A stretch of 53,537 nt of DNA from Hofstenia miamia (lineage: Eukaryota; Xenacoelomorpha; Acoela; Hofsteniidae). The notes beneath the pieces are model-generated. The model was not told the origin of the DNA and did not search any database. It worked only from the letters and a program-made list of their open reading frames with translations. A program made the position numbers and the translations under genes. Of the stretch, positions 9,625 to 21,300 are shown in pieces (within the stretch, counting starts at the first letter, position 1; the number at the start of each line of letters is the position of its first letter). The stretch covers positions 178,262-231,798 of the forward strand of contig CABFPE010000631.1 in assembly GCA_900660155.1 (NCBI GenBank), read 5' to 3'.

Positions 9625-9885
9625 ATGTCAAACAGAACAGAAGTATTTTCATTTGATCTCAATCAAGGATTCAGATGGAGCAAGTGGATCGCGTTTGGAT
9701 TATCAGCTCTAGTATTCTTTGTGTTGGCCATTATCACTATAATTGGTAACACATTGGTGTTGATAGCCTTCAATGTTGAAAAAAGGTTGCGTACCGTGAC
9801 CAATTATTTCTTGTTTTCGTTAGCAATTAGTGATTTGTTAATTGGCCTCTTTTCTATGCCTCTCTACTCAATCTACGTTTTAAAT
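9625..9885 (+). CDS. First coding exon of an aminergic/muscarinic-like class A GPCR
   Basis: The exon encodes 87 residues. After a short N-terminus with an N-glycosylation sequon (NRT, residues 3-5) comes TM1 (about 22-49) with the GN pair at 41-42, then ICL1 with RLRTVTN, and TM2 (about 61-86) with NYFLFSLAISDLLIG and the conserved Asp at residue 70. The NYFLFSLA…D.IIG.FSM.LY pattern is that of muscarinic acetylcholine receptors, while LAISD…PLY..YVL is also seen in histamine H3-type receptors, so the ligand is undecided. The ATG is the first after an in-frame TAG at 9604. The frame ends in phase 0 at AAT|GTAAGT (donor 9886). A receptor of this class is a seven-helix plasma-membrane protein that signals through G proteins. 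TM3-TM7 are not found in this window. Confidence 0.85.
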
Positions 9886-9891
9886 GTAAGT
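9886..9891 (+). promoter_or_regulatory. 5' splice donor GTAAGT
   Basis: GTAAGT follows codon 87 of the receptor exon; past it the frame continues only 12 codons of unrelated residues before a stop. The break falls at the extracellular end of TM2, just before the expected WxLG/TM3 segment. Confidence 0.75.
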
Positions 9892-10003
9892 TGTTGTAAA
9901 GTCAATGAAAATATTTCATTTTAAACAAAATCTTATAGACAATTCCAATTTTAAAATTCCTTTTTAATGTTGAAATAATTAACAGTTTATGCTAGTAGAA
10001 ATT

Positions 10004-10005
10004 AC

Positions 10006-10065
<60 letters not shown>

Positions 10066-10125
10066 GGTAATTTTTCTAAAGCGCAGGCATTTCCCAGTGG
10101 GAACTCTAATGCGCAATTACAAAAA
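10004..10125 (+). repeat. (ATT)n tract followed by a possible SINE-type 3' tail
   Basis: About 62 bp of ATT repeats (10004-10065, one interruption) run directly into TTTCTAAAGCGCAGGCATTT and then CCCAGTGGGAACTCTAATGC. The pattern AGCGC…TTTCC..GTGG…A…GCGC next to an ATT run resembles the conserved terminal block of SINEs and small non-autonomous repeats in many invertebrates. No Pol III A/B boxes are recognised, so only the terminal block can be proposed. Confidence 0.35.
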
Positions 10126-10884
10126 CGATAATATACATTTACACAAATTTATTGTCATCAAACTGATTGACGAACATATTATACTTTAATTTTCTTTTAA
10201 ATTTAAATAAATGTAATTTTTGTTGTATTAATTGATTCCAAATAATAAATACATGTATATTAAATAGTTTTGGACAAATGATAATGCAGAAGATCCTGGA
10301 TAATAGAATTCCCGCACTTCTTAGAATGAGAATATACTTTTTAATTAAGTCTGTAATATAAATCATGATCCCCAACATCCTGGTTAATTCAAATAGTTTA
10401 TGCCGTCATTAAAGTTTTGTTTCAAATGGCCTATACACGCAGTTATGATGGTACTTTCACTTCAAGGATGCCATTAAGATATGAATTTAGCTGCATTCAT
10501 GCAATATAACGTACATAATATTAAATTATTGAGTTTTTATGTTTTTTTACTCTTTCACAAACTGAAAATTTTTTAGAAAGATAAAAATTATAGTGTTCAG
10601 ATGATGCTGATAATGCAAATTAAGCAGAAGTCGATAGGACTAAGTCCAACGATAATTCACCAGATTATCCGGTACTATGCTTATTTTGAATACTTAATTT
10701 TGTGAACTTCAGTTTTTTTATTAATACCCTACCATTGGTAATAATTATTCAAAATTCTCAGTCCTTAGCAATTAAAGTTGATTAATTGTACCTCAGATGA
10801 GTATTCGGCATTTTTTTTAAAAAAAAACGCTTCAGTAAATGACATATTCCATTTTTAATGCGTTTTTAAACATATACGATTTAT

Positions 10885-10998
10885 GGAGAATAAGGTGCAA
10901 TATACGATTGAATTGCAAGATATTCTTTACATAGTGCCCATATCACTGTTTTCTAGATGCATTCACAATGTAGACTATATTGCACCTTGTTCATTATA
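10885..10998. repeat. Small foldback/MITE-like inverted repeat
   Basis: AAGGTGCAATATA (10892-10904) is repeated in inverse orientation at 10976-10988. With one mismatch the arms extend to 17 bp (GAAYAAGGTGCAATATA), separated by about 71 bp. The arms resemble short terminal inverted repeats, but no clear target duplication is seen. Confidence 0.5.
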
Positions 10999-12963
10999 AT
11001 GGTGTGTACCTCTAACCTAGTTCAATGTCTCCAAAACACAACCCTAAATTAATATGGCAAATTTAAATTTTGAAAGTGCGCAGAAGTGGGCACTGTTACA
11101 TGTATATTTGTGTAAGGTAACGATGATTAATTCATAAAGAAGGCATCACTTAAGGGGATAAAATAGGATATTACGTTGTAGCATTGTCGTTTTTGCTCTG
11201 TAATGGGGGTTACATTGAATTATAGCAGTTAACGTGTGTAGTTGATTCATTAAGAACATATATATATAATTATTGAATTTAATATTCAAGTGAAGAATTA
11301 CTTGAGACAATTTATAATATTTTGCTTGCATAAATCTGAAAGCATAAACAACTGGGTTGTATTGCTCTAGAACCTGCAGTAGTTACTTTTTAAGAATTAT
11401 AAAATACATTTGGTAGTGATAAATTTATATATTGTTTCATAGAAATTTTCCATTTATGTGGCTGTCAAGAATGCAATGTAGATATCCAATACAACCTATT
11501 GTATAATAGAAGATGTAACCAGTTTTTATATATGAGAATGGTAGTTTGAATTTAAGATATATTGTAATTTTATGCACCCTAAGTATATATTTTCTGGGAG
11601 CATTAACAAATTTACCATTATTACAATTAAGAATAACTGGATAACTTGTGAAATCGATTGAAATATCATAGTTTCAAAGATTAACAATAACTTTAGTTTC
11701 AAAAATCTAAAACTTCACAACTCTTTTATTAGCTTTAAAGTAATATTTTTATAAATTACAGACAGGTAGACATTGATTTTAAATTCTGAGATAAGAGCGA
11801 ACGATGATAAGAAAATGAGCTTATGTGATGTCATTAAGGATATTGAAGGACATGTTCAATTGTCGTCTGCGGTTATTTTGACTTACGTTTTGATTGATTT
11901 CTAAATAGAAAGTGAGTTGAATTTTATCAAAAATAAGAAAAACTGTAAAAATCAAGAACAATTCAAATTGCTTAAGTGAAGTATTTTCTAGTTTTGAAAG
12001 CCTAATTTTGTTAATTTGATTTAGATAAACCTCACCTCTGAGCAGCACCTGTCCCTCAATTATGAGTTTTTGTAGTAGTGCATGAGTGCACAAATCTATT
12101 AATTAAACATTGCGCTGCGTATCGAAAGACTAAAAAATTCAACTTCAAAGGTAATCGATTATAACCTGATATGATGTATGCTAAGAAAATATTTTGGTCC
12201 CAGATTATATAACTTGGGAAACCTTCTTTTCTTTTGTTTTAATAATTTTTATCGTGGATTGCGCACATAAGAAATGCGTGTTACTAGCATATAAAGCAAG
12301 TTTAAAAATGCAGTATATTGTGAAATTTGATATTTTTTTTGGAATTATATTATTAAAAGTGGAAGTTTATCATTTATTTATTTACTTAATAATTACGTAG
12401 AGAATAGCTATCAATAATGAATAATACCTTGGAATAGAATAAAAATGATTTTAATTGCTTTTTTATAAGAACGCCTTGCACTAAGCTATGATGAGGATGC
12501 TCCTTTAGTTATGTATAGTAAGCTCCAAATATGAAAACTGATCCCTTGAGAAATACTTCACGGAAGATGCTTCTGTGATCTTTGAACTCTATTAAGCTCT
12601 AAGATCTAAAATATATTTTTAAGTTCTTGAAATGAGTTCAAAGTAATACAATAGCTGTTCTTAAAACGCATTAAAATCACTTTTAGAGTCAGTGTCAAAC
12701 CGAAACACTAACCCAAATAATGCATTTTCAGTTTAGTCAGGTGAATCGTAAATTCAATCGTAGATTAAACCAATTTATCTAAATGTGGAAAGAGCAAAAT
12801 TTTCACTCCATTACAGGGATGGATCGGACAATAGCCTAAGTGAAATTTTATGGACCAAAACTTCAAATACCAGAAGTATCTAAAAGTTGAGCAAATAATA
12901 TTATAATTTTAAAATTACTGTTATCTGGTTAAAGTTGTGCAAATGATTCATCGCTATGAATAA

Positions 12964-12968
<5 letters not shown>

Positions 12969-13002
<34 letters not shown>

Positions 13003-13021
13003 TTTNGCTATGCATATATAT

Positions 13022-13063
<42 letters not shown>

Positions 13064-13078
13064 ATATATATGCATAGC
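12969..13078. repeat. (TA)n, an N, and a perfect 72-bp palindrome
   Basis: A TA run (about 12969-12999) is followed by a short T run, a single N at 13006, and then a perfect palindrome from 13007 to 13078. The palindrome begins GCTATGCATATATATTTATA and ends in its exact complement, with an (AT)n centre. It sits directly against the N, so it may be a fold-back assembly artefact or a real cruciform-prone site. Confidence 0.8.
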
Positions 13079-16000
13079 AAAGTTCTAAGGAAAAATAATT
13101 TGAGAAAGTAAAATTGATATATTCTTAAGCTGGACAATCTCGAAGGATTTTCTTTAATCATAATTTTACCCCTCCTATCTAGATGTAGAATCATTTATCA
13201 TAGATTAAGTCACATGATGCTTAATGCATTCTTAAATATCATTTCCATTATATTTAATTTAATTAATTTATTGCCTATAAATGCTCATTTAAAATATTTT
13301 AACTAATGAGTGCAGGAAATGATCACTTAAATTAAGAATACATAACGATAAATATATAATAGATTCCATAAGAGTAAGTGACTTTGGATTGTTTACCTAT
13401 ACAAAATCACATACAAAAATGTTCAAAATTCCTTAAAATTTATATTAATTTGACCTAAGCAACCAGAAAATGAAAAATTATTTTTTAAGTGAATTTAAAA
13501 GCTTTCGTTATCTACAATTGCATAACATATTAGAAATGAAACTCGATTACAAGCTGCGAATCCACAATTTAAGTTATTTCGCTAAATATAAAGGGAGATG
13601 ATTCAAACATAGGTGTGGCTTAGTCCCTAGTCCCTATCCCCTTGATATTCGTGCAGTTAATAAAGCGCAGTGGTGGTTATGTTACCTACAATCTCCAGAA
13701 CTACTTACCGGTTTCTTATAAAATTTCATATGGACATCATGAAAGCAAGCGAGACTGACCTGATTGTCTTCTTAAAGTTTGTCACAAAATAGTAAGAGGC
13801 CTATTGCCCAAAAAGAAGCACAGCTAGTAACGACATAATATAGAAAAAACAGAGCTAAATATGAAGTTCCAAGAAACGTCAACTTATTAACTTTTTGAAT
13901 CAACTTATGAAATATAGACTGAGTCTAAGGCCCTTCGTTACCGACATGTACTCTATGAGATTAGCACACATTCCAGTCTAATCAAGTTACATGCATTTGG
14001 AAATTCGAATTTACCGCTTATGGTAGCACAGTCATGAATTCATGAAATGTTCTGCTGTAAATTAAATGTCACTGCTCATGCATTATTTTATTGCTGTGCC
14101 GACAATGCTTTGTCCTTTTACAGCATCATATTTAGTAGACAATAAATGACTATATTTTCTTAGTCTAAAACATTTGATTTCACTTTTCTGGATCACAATA
14201 AGGAGGCCAGACTATTTCCCACCATTATATTAAACATTGCATATTTCTAAGGCAGAAGATACAATTTTTTTTCAAAAGTGCGAAAATTTTATTTTATTTA
14301 GGGAAATTGTGCAGACTGACTTTACAAATTTGTGCTGTTCATAATACTCACAAATGGCTTATTTACAGCTATTTTTATAATATTTGTAGTAGGTTAACGT
14401 GTTAACTTACAAACACACAAATGTTTGGGCATGGTTGTTGAATTAACGATATTGGATTAACAATTCACAAGTATTATAGGTCTTCAGTCTTGCGTTAAAT
14501 TAACTAAATATTGTTGTTATGCCAAGAATAAAATTCTTAGTATATTCCATATTCTGTTTTCTATATATATATATATTAAAATGACAATCACTGAAATGAT
14601 TGAAGATGCTGTGGAATTTTCGAGCAATGCGTACACAAATGTATTCAAATGAATGAATCATCTGTTGAAAAAAAGAACTTTCGACATTGTTCTTTCGAAT
14701 AATAAATTATAAATATCCAAGTTTTTGGGAAATACTCAATTCAGTAATCATCTTACGCTGCAATCCTACCTTGCCGCGTCTCGTCTGACTGCTCATCGAC
14801 ACATCTTGAAGGTTTTCAAAATTTGCTACGCATTTGAATTGAATTGTTTCAGTGTTCAAAACAAATTTCTATATTTTCTGCAACAGCCCGAGAATTCAAA
14901 TAAAATAATTGGGATGCAGAGCAAATACATGTGCATTCCATTCAAATTACTTCGGGATTTTGATCGTCCTGATAAACCATTAAAATCAAAGGCAGGAACT
15001 AGGCTTTTGTGATCTTATGGCAGACATTCTATGGTAAAAATGCTGAAGTAAGGTAAAAGTTCTGCATGCTTCAACTGCTTTTATTGTCATCTGACAATCG
15101 AGTTTAACTGTTTCATACCTGATTCTAATGATTAAAAAATATTTCAATACCCTCAGTACTGTATCTTGAAATCGAAGGCGGGGAAAGCTAAATTCTTCTT
15201 CAGTAAATTTGAGTAAATAGTTTCAATAATTTTAAAAATTGGTAGTTCTCGGTGGGCAGTTTCTCATATGTTGAAGTTAGTCATTGCAGAAAATTTTGGA
15301 ATAGTTTTTCCAACAAAGACAGTATTTTCAAAATTATTTCATTCCACAGTGATTGCATTTCAATACCATGCACATTTAGTTCTTTTTGACCCGTAAATTT
15401 TCTGCTTTATTCTCTTAAAAAATTGTTATCAAACAGTATCAATCAATGCCTGTTAAAAAAATTAATTGATTTGATCAAATAATGTGTACGAAGTTTAGCA
15501 AAAATTATCTGAAGAAAAGCAAGCTAATTTATGTTGTTTAAAACTTTTAGAAACAGTAAAAATATCAGAGATCAAAGCTATGGACTTAAGATCTTCATTT
15601 ATGATTTCAAATATTATGAAGCGACATGGTTATTTAAAAAATTTATAGACTAGTATTAGAATCTAATATTTAAGGCTTATGTTAAAAACGCATTTGCCAA
15701 TTTTCGAACTATTTTACAAACTTGCCATTTCAAAAATAGGATATCTGTGTTAGTTTATTTGTAACTATAATTCATTCATTTTTATTAATGACCTGTCATT
15801 CTCGAACTCTATTATTCACTTAGTGAATATCATATGATTGATTAGAAAGCTATAAATCTTTCTTTTAAATAATGAAAAACTTAAACTAAAAATGTAGTTC
15901 CTTATATTATATTATATATATATATATAATTAATTATTATGCCTCTCATACAAGAGTAAAGTTGAAAGTGTGCATGAATATTTTGCTTCAATTTTAAATT

Positions 16001-16316
16001 AATGCCTTTGCTTAAACATGTTGGTAAAGAAATCTATCGTAAGACCTAAGGAGGAAGTGCCATACTACCCTCATTTTACTCATTGAAAAAAACTACATTT
16101 ATCAATAAATCATTTACTAAAGTAGATATTTAAGCCTCAAATTATGTTGATGGAGCAATTTAATTGAAATTATTAACATTGCAATAACTTTAAGATGCAG
16201 GAGCCATTTTTCAAAGTATAATCAAAGAATAAAGTTCACTGCAGTTTTAATAAATTGGGAAATTTTGCTATAATTCAATGTTAATATTTCAATTGATATT
16301 TTATTAATGTGTATTA

Positions 16317-16347
16317 CAATTGATACAATTGATACAATTGATACAAA
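16317..16347. repeat. 9-bp tandem repeat (ACAATTGAT)
   Basis: Three perfect ACAATTGAT units and a partial fourth. Each unit contains the palindrome CAATTG. Confidence 0.85.
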
Positions 16348-16834
16348 TAGAGACAATAGGCTTCTGGAGATTGAAATAGTTATTAACATATTAAATTTAG
16401 GCATTTGAAATATATTCCTTAACATTTTGTTTCAATAGCAGTCTAAATCTAAGTCTACTTTACTGGAAATGAGTGAGATCTATGTCACAATCTGTACATT
16501 TAAATAATTATCTAAATTTGCTTCCGCCGCTGAGTTTATTCACAGTTCACTAACTTTTTTACTCAAAATATAATTAATGAATAACATTGACTCACCACAT
16601 ACATTAAGAGAATCTTCCAGATCAAACCCAGTCTTCCCATATGTCTACATTAGTCTTGTACTTTCTTGACCATCAAAGTTTATGTATATTTTTTGTGTAG
16701 ATGATTAAAATTTAAGATATTCACAGAATCTAACAGAGTTCGTTACAATGAAATATAGTTGCAAGTCGTAGGAATATTTCCAAAATTTGCAAACCTAATT
16801 TTTTTTAAAAATTGCTATTATTTCTTCCCATCCT

Positions 16835-17105
16835 TTAACCCTTTCAACCCGAAATTTTTTTCTGTAATTATTATTATTTTTAGATTCTAGAGAGCTAAAA
16901 CATATAATGTAAAGTTTTTTTATAAAGTTTATGATGATTACTATTATATGGGACAAAATTTTAATGTCATACATATATTTATCATTGTATTTTTTTAACT
17001 TATATTATTGTACCATTGGGTTCTGCATACTAGTATATTGTTACCGTTATGCTGTTAGAAAAGTTAAATGGGACATTTATGTACCATCCGGGTTGAAAGG
17101 GTTAA
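16835..17105. mobile_element. 263-bp piggyBac-like MITE at TTAA
   Basis: The ends are a perfect 13-bp terminal inverted repeat: CCCTTTCAACCCG at 16839 and CGGGTTGAAAGGG ending at 17101. On both sides the element abuts TTAA (16835-16838 and 17102-17105). TTAA target duplication with termini starting CCC is characteristic of piggyBac transposons. The interior is AT-rich with no transposase, so it is non-autonomous. Confidence 0.85.
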
Positions 17106-19890
17106 CTGCATGCATTAAAAGTCGAAGTAATACTCAATTTACTAAAATCCATTACAGCTCTAAAAATATGTTATTCAAATCTCAATTTCGCTTATTACAT
17201 TTCAGACTGAAGTTAAAGGATTTTATTTCGGCATTTTTTCCTAAACAGCCCTAAGTCGACATTAAAAAATTGCAATGCGAAATTCAGTCACTCTGATAAA
17301 ATTTGTGGTGGTGGTACACATAGTTTAACGGTTGATTATTGCCTCATATCTACTGCTATTATAGATGGAAATTAGAGCGCGTTGTTTATGCTTTAGATGA
17401 GGCATATGCAAATATATTCGATTAGATAAATTAGCTACTCACCCACTAGCAGGTAAGTGTCATTTTACTGAGAAAAGCAGTGTTTTGCTCGTGAAAGAAA
17501 TTGTTTTTTTCATTTTCCTAATAAATCGCGTGCATTTTTCATGCGAAATGTGCCACCTCTATTTTATTTTTTTTTCAGTAAAGTTCGCCTATCGCCAAGT
17601 GAATCTTTCAAGATGCAAGTCTATTATCGATTTCAAATAATTTAAAAAAATATTATTTATCAACACTTCATTACTAGTGCTTTTATTAACGATAAAATCG
17701 CATAAATTTAAATGTATACCACTTAGGTTGAAATAATGGAACTTTGCAAATTTTAGAAACGTAATTTGAATTATTCTAAAATATGCTAAAAAACTTCATT
17801 TACCTCACAAAAATGGAAGAAATTTGGGTTCGCTATTACAAAAATCACTCATTCTGAAATCAAATGTTAACAGCATTAAGTCCTGTAAATTTTTTAAAAA
17901 TGCGAGATTTTGGTATGACTTTCCATCCTGATATTCATTGTCTGGAGGAGCATCTCTTAAGAGTGTTTGCTTGCTTGAAAAATCATGTTTATGCTACTCT
18001 ATGGTGATTTCTTTACACTTGATATGTGTAAATGAATAAGTTATGTATACAATTGCTCTGGTTCTTTGGAAAGCAATTCATGGTTTTGCTTCGATCCCCT
18101 ATACTCTAGCGCTGTAATTTGAAAATAGTAACTATGTATATTGCTTGAAGCAATTGAATGAATAATGTTGCATTACTAAGAGTTACACTATTCAATCACA
18201 TCTACAGCAATTAGTTTGCATTATTCGTAATTTTTGCAAGGTCTAGTCAATTTTTAATTGCCTGTAGAAAACATTTTCTTTTATTAGAATTTTTCAAATC
18301 CTATTATGCCATTTTCATGTTTTACAATTTATATGCAACTAAAAATTCCAATTATGTACATTTGTCTTCAATTATAAATGTAAACATAACTGAGTTAGAG
18401 AGGTAAACATAGCTTAAAAATATCTATTTAAAGAATTTCGGAATTAGAATTATTATCGAATTTCAAATCCGCTTTCTATAACTCATTCAACAATCGATTT
18501 CTGATCTCGCATTGAGACGCTGGTCTTTCTTTTTATTACACCTCCCCGAACAATTGCATCAACCGATATGTTGTTATTGTGTTCTTGCGAATTAATGAAA
18601 ATCTGGTTCAATTGCCATGGAATAATAACACCTTCAATTATTTCTGCTTGGAATTCACAGGGCAAGATTCATTAAATTTAATCACTCTTTATGAAAGGAA
18701 AATCTTGTAGATTATATTTGTCTAGGAATTATTAAGTTGCTATTGATATTCAGCAAACTTTCTTTATTAAAGAGGTTTATAAATAAATTGAATGGAAACA
18801 AGCTTCGTACTGAAGAACTATGAACAATCAAATCTACCATTTTAGTAACATTTTTTAGTGTAATGAAAACCACAATTATTACTAAAAAGTATAAAACCGT
18901 CAATCTTAAGGCAACGACATGCATGCATGTAATGTTAATAAGACAACGATGAAGAGGTGGACTGATTTTGATTGTATCAAAGTATCTTAATCTTAATTGA
19001 ATTTCCAATTTTTGGTAAAGATGAGGGACTCATGACCTCAAGAAATCTCACGGTAAAGGCGTTTTTGGTAACAATTGGAAATATTATTAGTAATGTTCTT
19101 AAATGAAGCAAAAGTAAAATGAGTCTGTTTTCATTTTTAAAGCAGATAGTGGTAATGCGATTATAGGACAAAATCGTAGCTATGATTTGAATGGAAAATA
19201 ATGGCAGAGGAAACCAGATCCAGGAAACATGCCCAAAATTTCCATATTGGAGGAGGAAATTTCAACAGCAAACTTTTACATTTAGAAAGTAATGGTAGTA
19301 TAATAAATAGCATGTAAAAAGATATTAAAGGTTTGGTTTCACACCTGCAAGAATGTATGAAATTGCCAAAATCCACAAAAACTTAGAGGAACAGCCATAT
19401 ACATCAATTTCTAACGTAATGAACGCCATCTTTATTTATTGAATTTATTGAAACTAGAGTAGTAAAAAGACATATCACATCAAACAATAAAAAAGTTACA
19501 TTTAGCTTACAAAACTATACTTCTTAAGAAAAAATGAGTTGAATGCTGATAGAATCTTCATATAGTCCAACACTAGCCACCTTGCAATGAATCTAATTTA
19601 GAGCAATTTTGACAATTTTTTTCAAAATATCTAACTTACTGCTGTTAATATTTTGATGAGGATTTTGCAAAGTTCCGGTCATGAAAAAAATCCATCAATT
19701 TCCTAAGTTATTTAAATGATTCTATATCAGAAATCACATTTACAGTAGAGCATAAGAGAATAATATTAAACACTTTCTTGGTCTTATAGCAACTAGGCAT
19801 TTGAATGATATATCTAAGAAATAGCATGAAAAACTTATGTGTACAGCTCTATAAATCCCATTTGCTACACATCGAGATGATCATAGTTAA

Positions 19891-20311
19891 TGTGAAACCA
19901 ATTTAAAGTTTTAAGTTCTTGCAAGTTCTTGCAAATTCCATTCTAGTGTTTTAAAACAATTTTATGTGAGGCCAAATTTAGAAAAAACTTGAGGTTGCAT
20001 CTTTCAGGTAAATAACTTTAGCAAATAAGTTGGTTCAATTTGTTTTCGGAAATAAAGAACGATTTTCACTGCCTCTTAACGTGGTAGACAAAAATCTGGA
20101 AAAAAATCTTTACTCACAATATCAAACATAGTCAATTTGTTATTGAAATTTCAATCAAAATTAGGTAAATTAGTATGAAAATTTTCCAAGTTTATGCATT
20201 AAAGAACCAAACTAAATGTTTTTGAAACCTTAGCATCAATTAAAATATGCCTTCAAGTATGAGCATGGAATTTGCAAGAACTTATAAAAATTTTAAAGTT
20301 TAAGTTGATTC
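19891..20311. repeat. Foldback element with diverged inverted arms
   Basis: AAGTTCTTGCAAATTCCAT occurs at 19923-19941 and perfectly inverted at 20265-20283. Flanking sequence extends the pairing less perfectly outward on the left to about 19891 and on the right to about 20311 (GTGRAAYCAAYTTAAA-like). The left arm also carries a 10-bp local duplication (GTTCTTGCAA). The loop is about 320 bp of non-coding DNA. This is consistent with an old MITE or foldback; the termini are not defined. Confidence 0.6.
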
Positions 20312-20846
20312 CACTTTTATTTGTTATACTGTTTCAAGTTTGGTAAATGTAATATTCGATTCTTGTTCTAATTGTAAAACTTTAGCAGAAAGTTTGAATA
20401 AAATAATAAAAAATTTGAAAAATAATGGCTATTCACTAACTAAATGAGCAGTTTTTACAAAAACTTTTCAGCTAATAAACAACATCTAAGCATTAAGAAC
20501 AAATAAGACAAAACTAAATATGCCCTGTAATTACTATCCATACAATTGTGACATGACCATTGGGCAAACATGCAAAATTCATAGCAGAACTAATGCTAAA
20601 AAATTTGTCCAATATTCATTATTAAACATAATAATGAAATTCCAACAAAGTAAGAACTTCAAAGCAAGTAAATTACATAATAAAGAACAATTAGATAAAT
20701 AGAAATGTTATCAATCAAATTTGAATATATTTTATAGATTTAAAACATTTGAAGATCAAAGTTTGGGAATCGTTCTATAAATTTTTCTATATATTTTCGC
20801 AACATGTTATAATATAATTCAAAAAATATTCAAATTCTAGACATCA

Positions 20847-20848
<2 letters not shown>

Positions 20849-20881
<33 letters not shown>
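20849..20881. repeat. (TA)n microsatellite
   Basis: About 33 bp of TA dinucleotide repeat following ATGCA. Confidence 0.9.
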
Positions 20882-20884
<3 letters not shown>

Positions 20885-21246
20885 TGTAAAATAAATATTA
20901 TTCTTAATATGAAAACGTAAAAATACAGATTGCTGATCAAAAACATGTTTTGACTGGCAAATCTAATTTGTCAGGCACTAAATATTGTCAGCTTAAGAAT
21001 AAATAAATAATTTGATGGGACTTATTAGGGCAGGATTGAAATTATTAGACTTTGCATAATAGCACTTTGATTACATTACAAAGAAAACCTAGCAAAACAT
21101 ATACTGTAAAATAAATGTCTGTTTTCAACATTAGATCCTGATTGAAAGCATCAACACATGAGCATAGCAAATCGAAGTTTGAAAATGACTAAATCAAATA
21201 TGCACTATAGTTGAAGCAATCCAAGAAATGAATGGTTGAAATTTAG

Positions 21247-21300
21247 CAATGACGTAATTAAGCTATTAATTTAATCATAAATTTATGCATTACGTCATTG
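21247..21300. repeat. 12-bp inverted repeat containing TGACGTAAT
   Basis: CAATGACGTAAT (21247-21258) and ATTACGTCATTG (21289-21300) are perfect inverse copies with a 30-nt spacer. Each arm carries a CRE/ATF-like TGACGTAA core. It could be a hairpin, a small MITE remnant or paired bZIP sites; nothing else supports any one choice. Confidence 0.5.

Larger units (their letters stand above)
9892..16834 (+). other. Probable receptor intron, left part
   Basis: No coding tract convincing enough to be a TM3-TM5 exon was found on the plus strand. Listed separately within it are an ATT microsatellite with a SINE-like tail, a small foldback near 10.9 kb, a palindrome at 13.0 kb and a 9-bp tandem at 16.3 kb. 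The remainder is AT-rich with nothing recognisable. The slightly GC-richer patch at 13.6-14.1 kb has long but interrupted frames that I could not assign. Confidence 0.45.

Noticed and set aside
9989..10189. Plus-strand frame with a poly-Ile run
   Set aside because: It is the translation of the ATT microsatellite.
12901..13194. 97-codon minus-strand frame rich in Tyr/Ile
   Set aside because: It is produced by the (TA)n tracts and palindrome and contains the N.
13633..14164. Long plus-strand frame with protein-like pieces (for example ALRYRHVLYEISTHSSLIK)
   Set aside because: At least seven stops in about 177 codons is close to chance, and no family fits.
14725..15012. 95-codon open frame on the plus strand
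   Set aside because: It starts at TTG, shows no family motif, and open frames of this length are expected by chance several times in a window of this size and composition.
16931..17254. 107-codon open frame on the plus strand
   Set aside because: It crosses the right end of the piggyBac-like MITE and has no protein motif.
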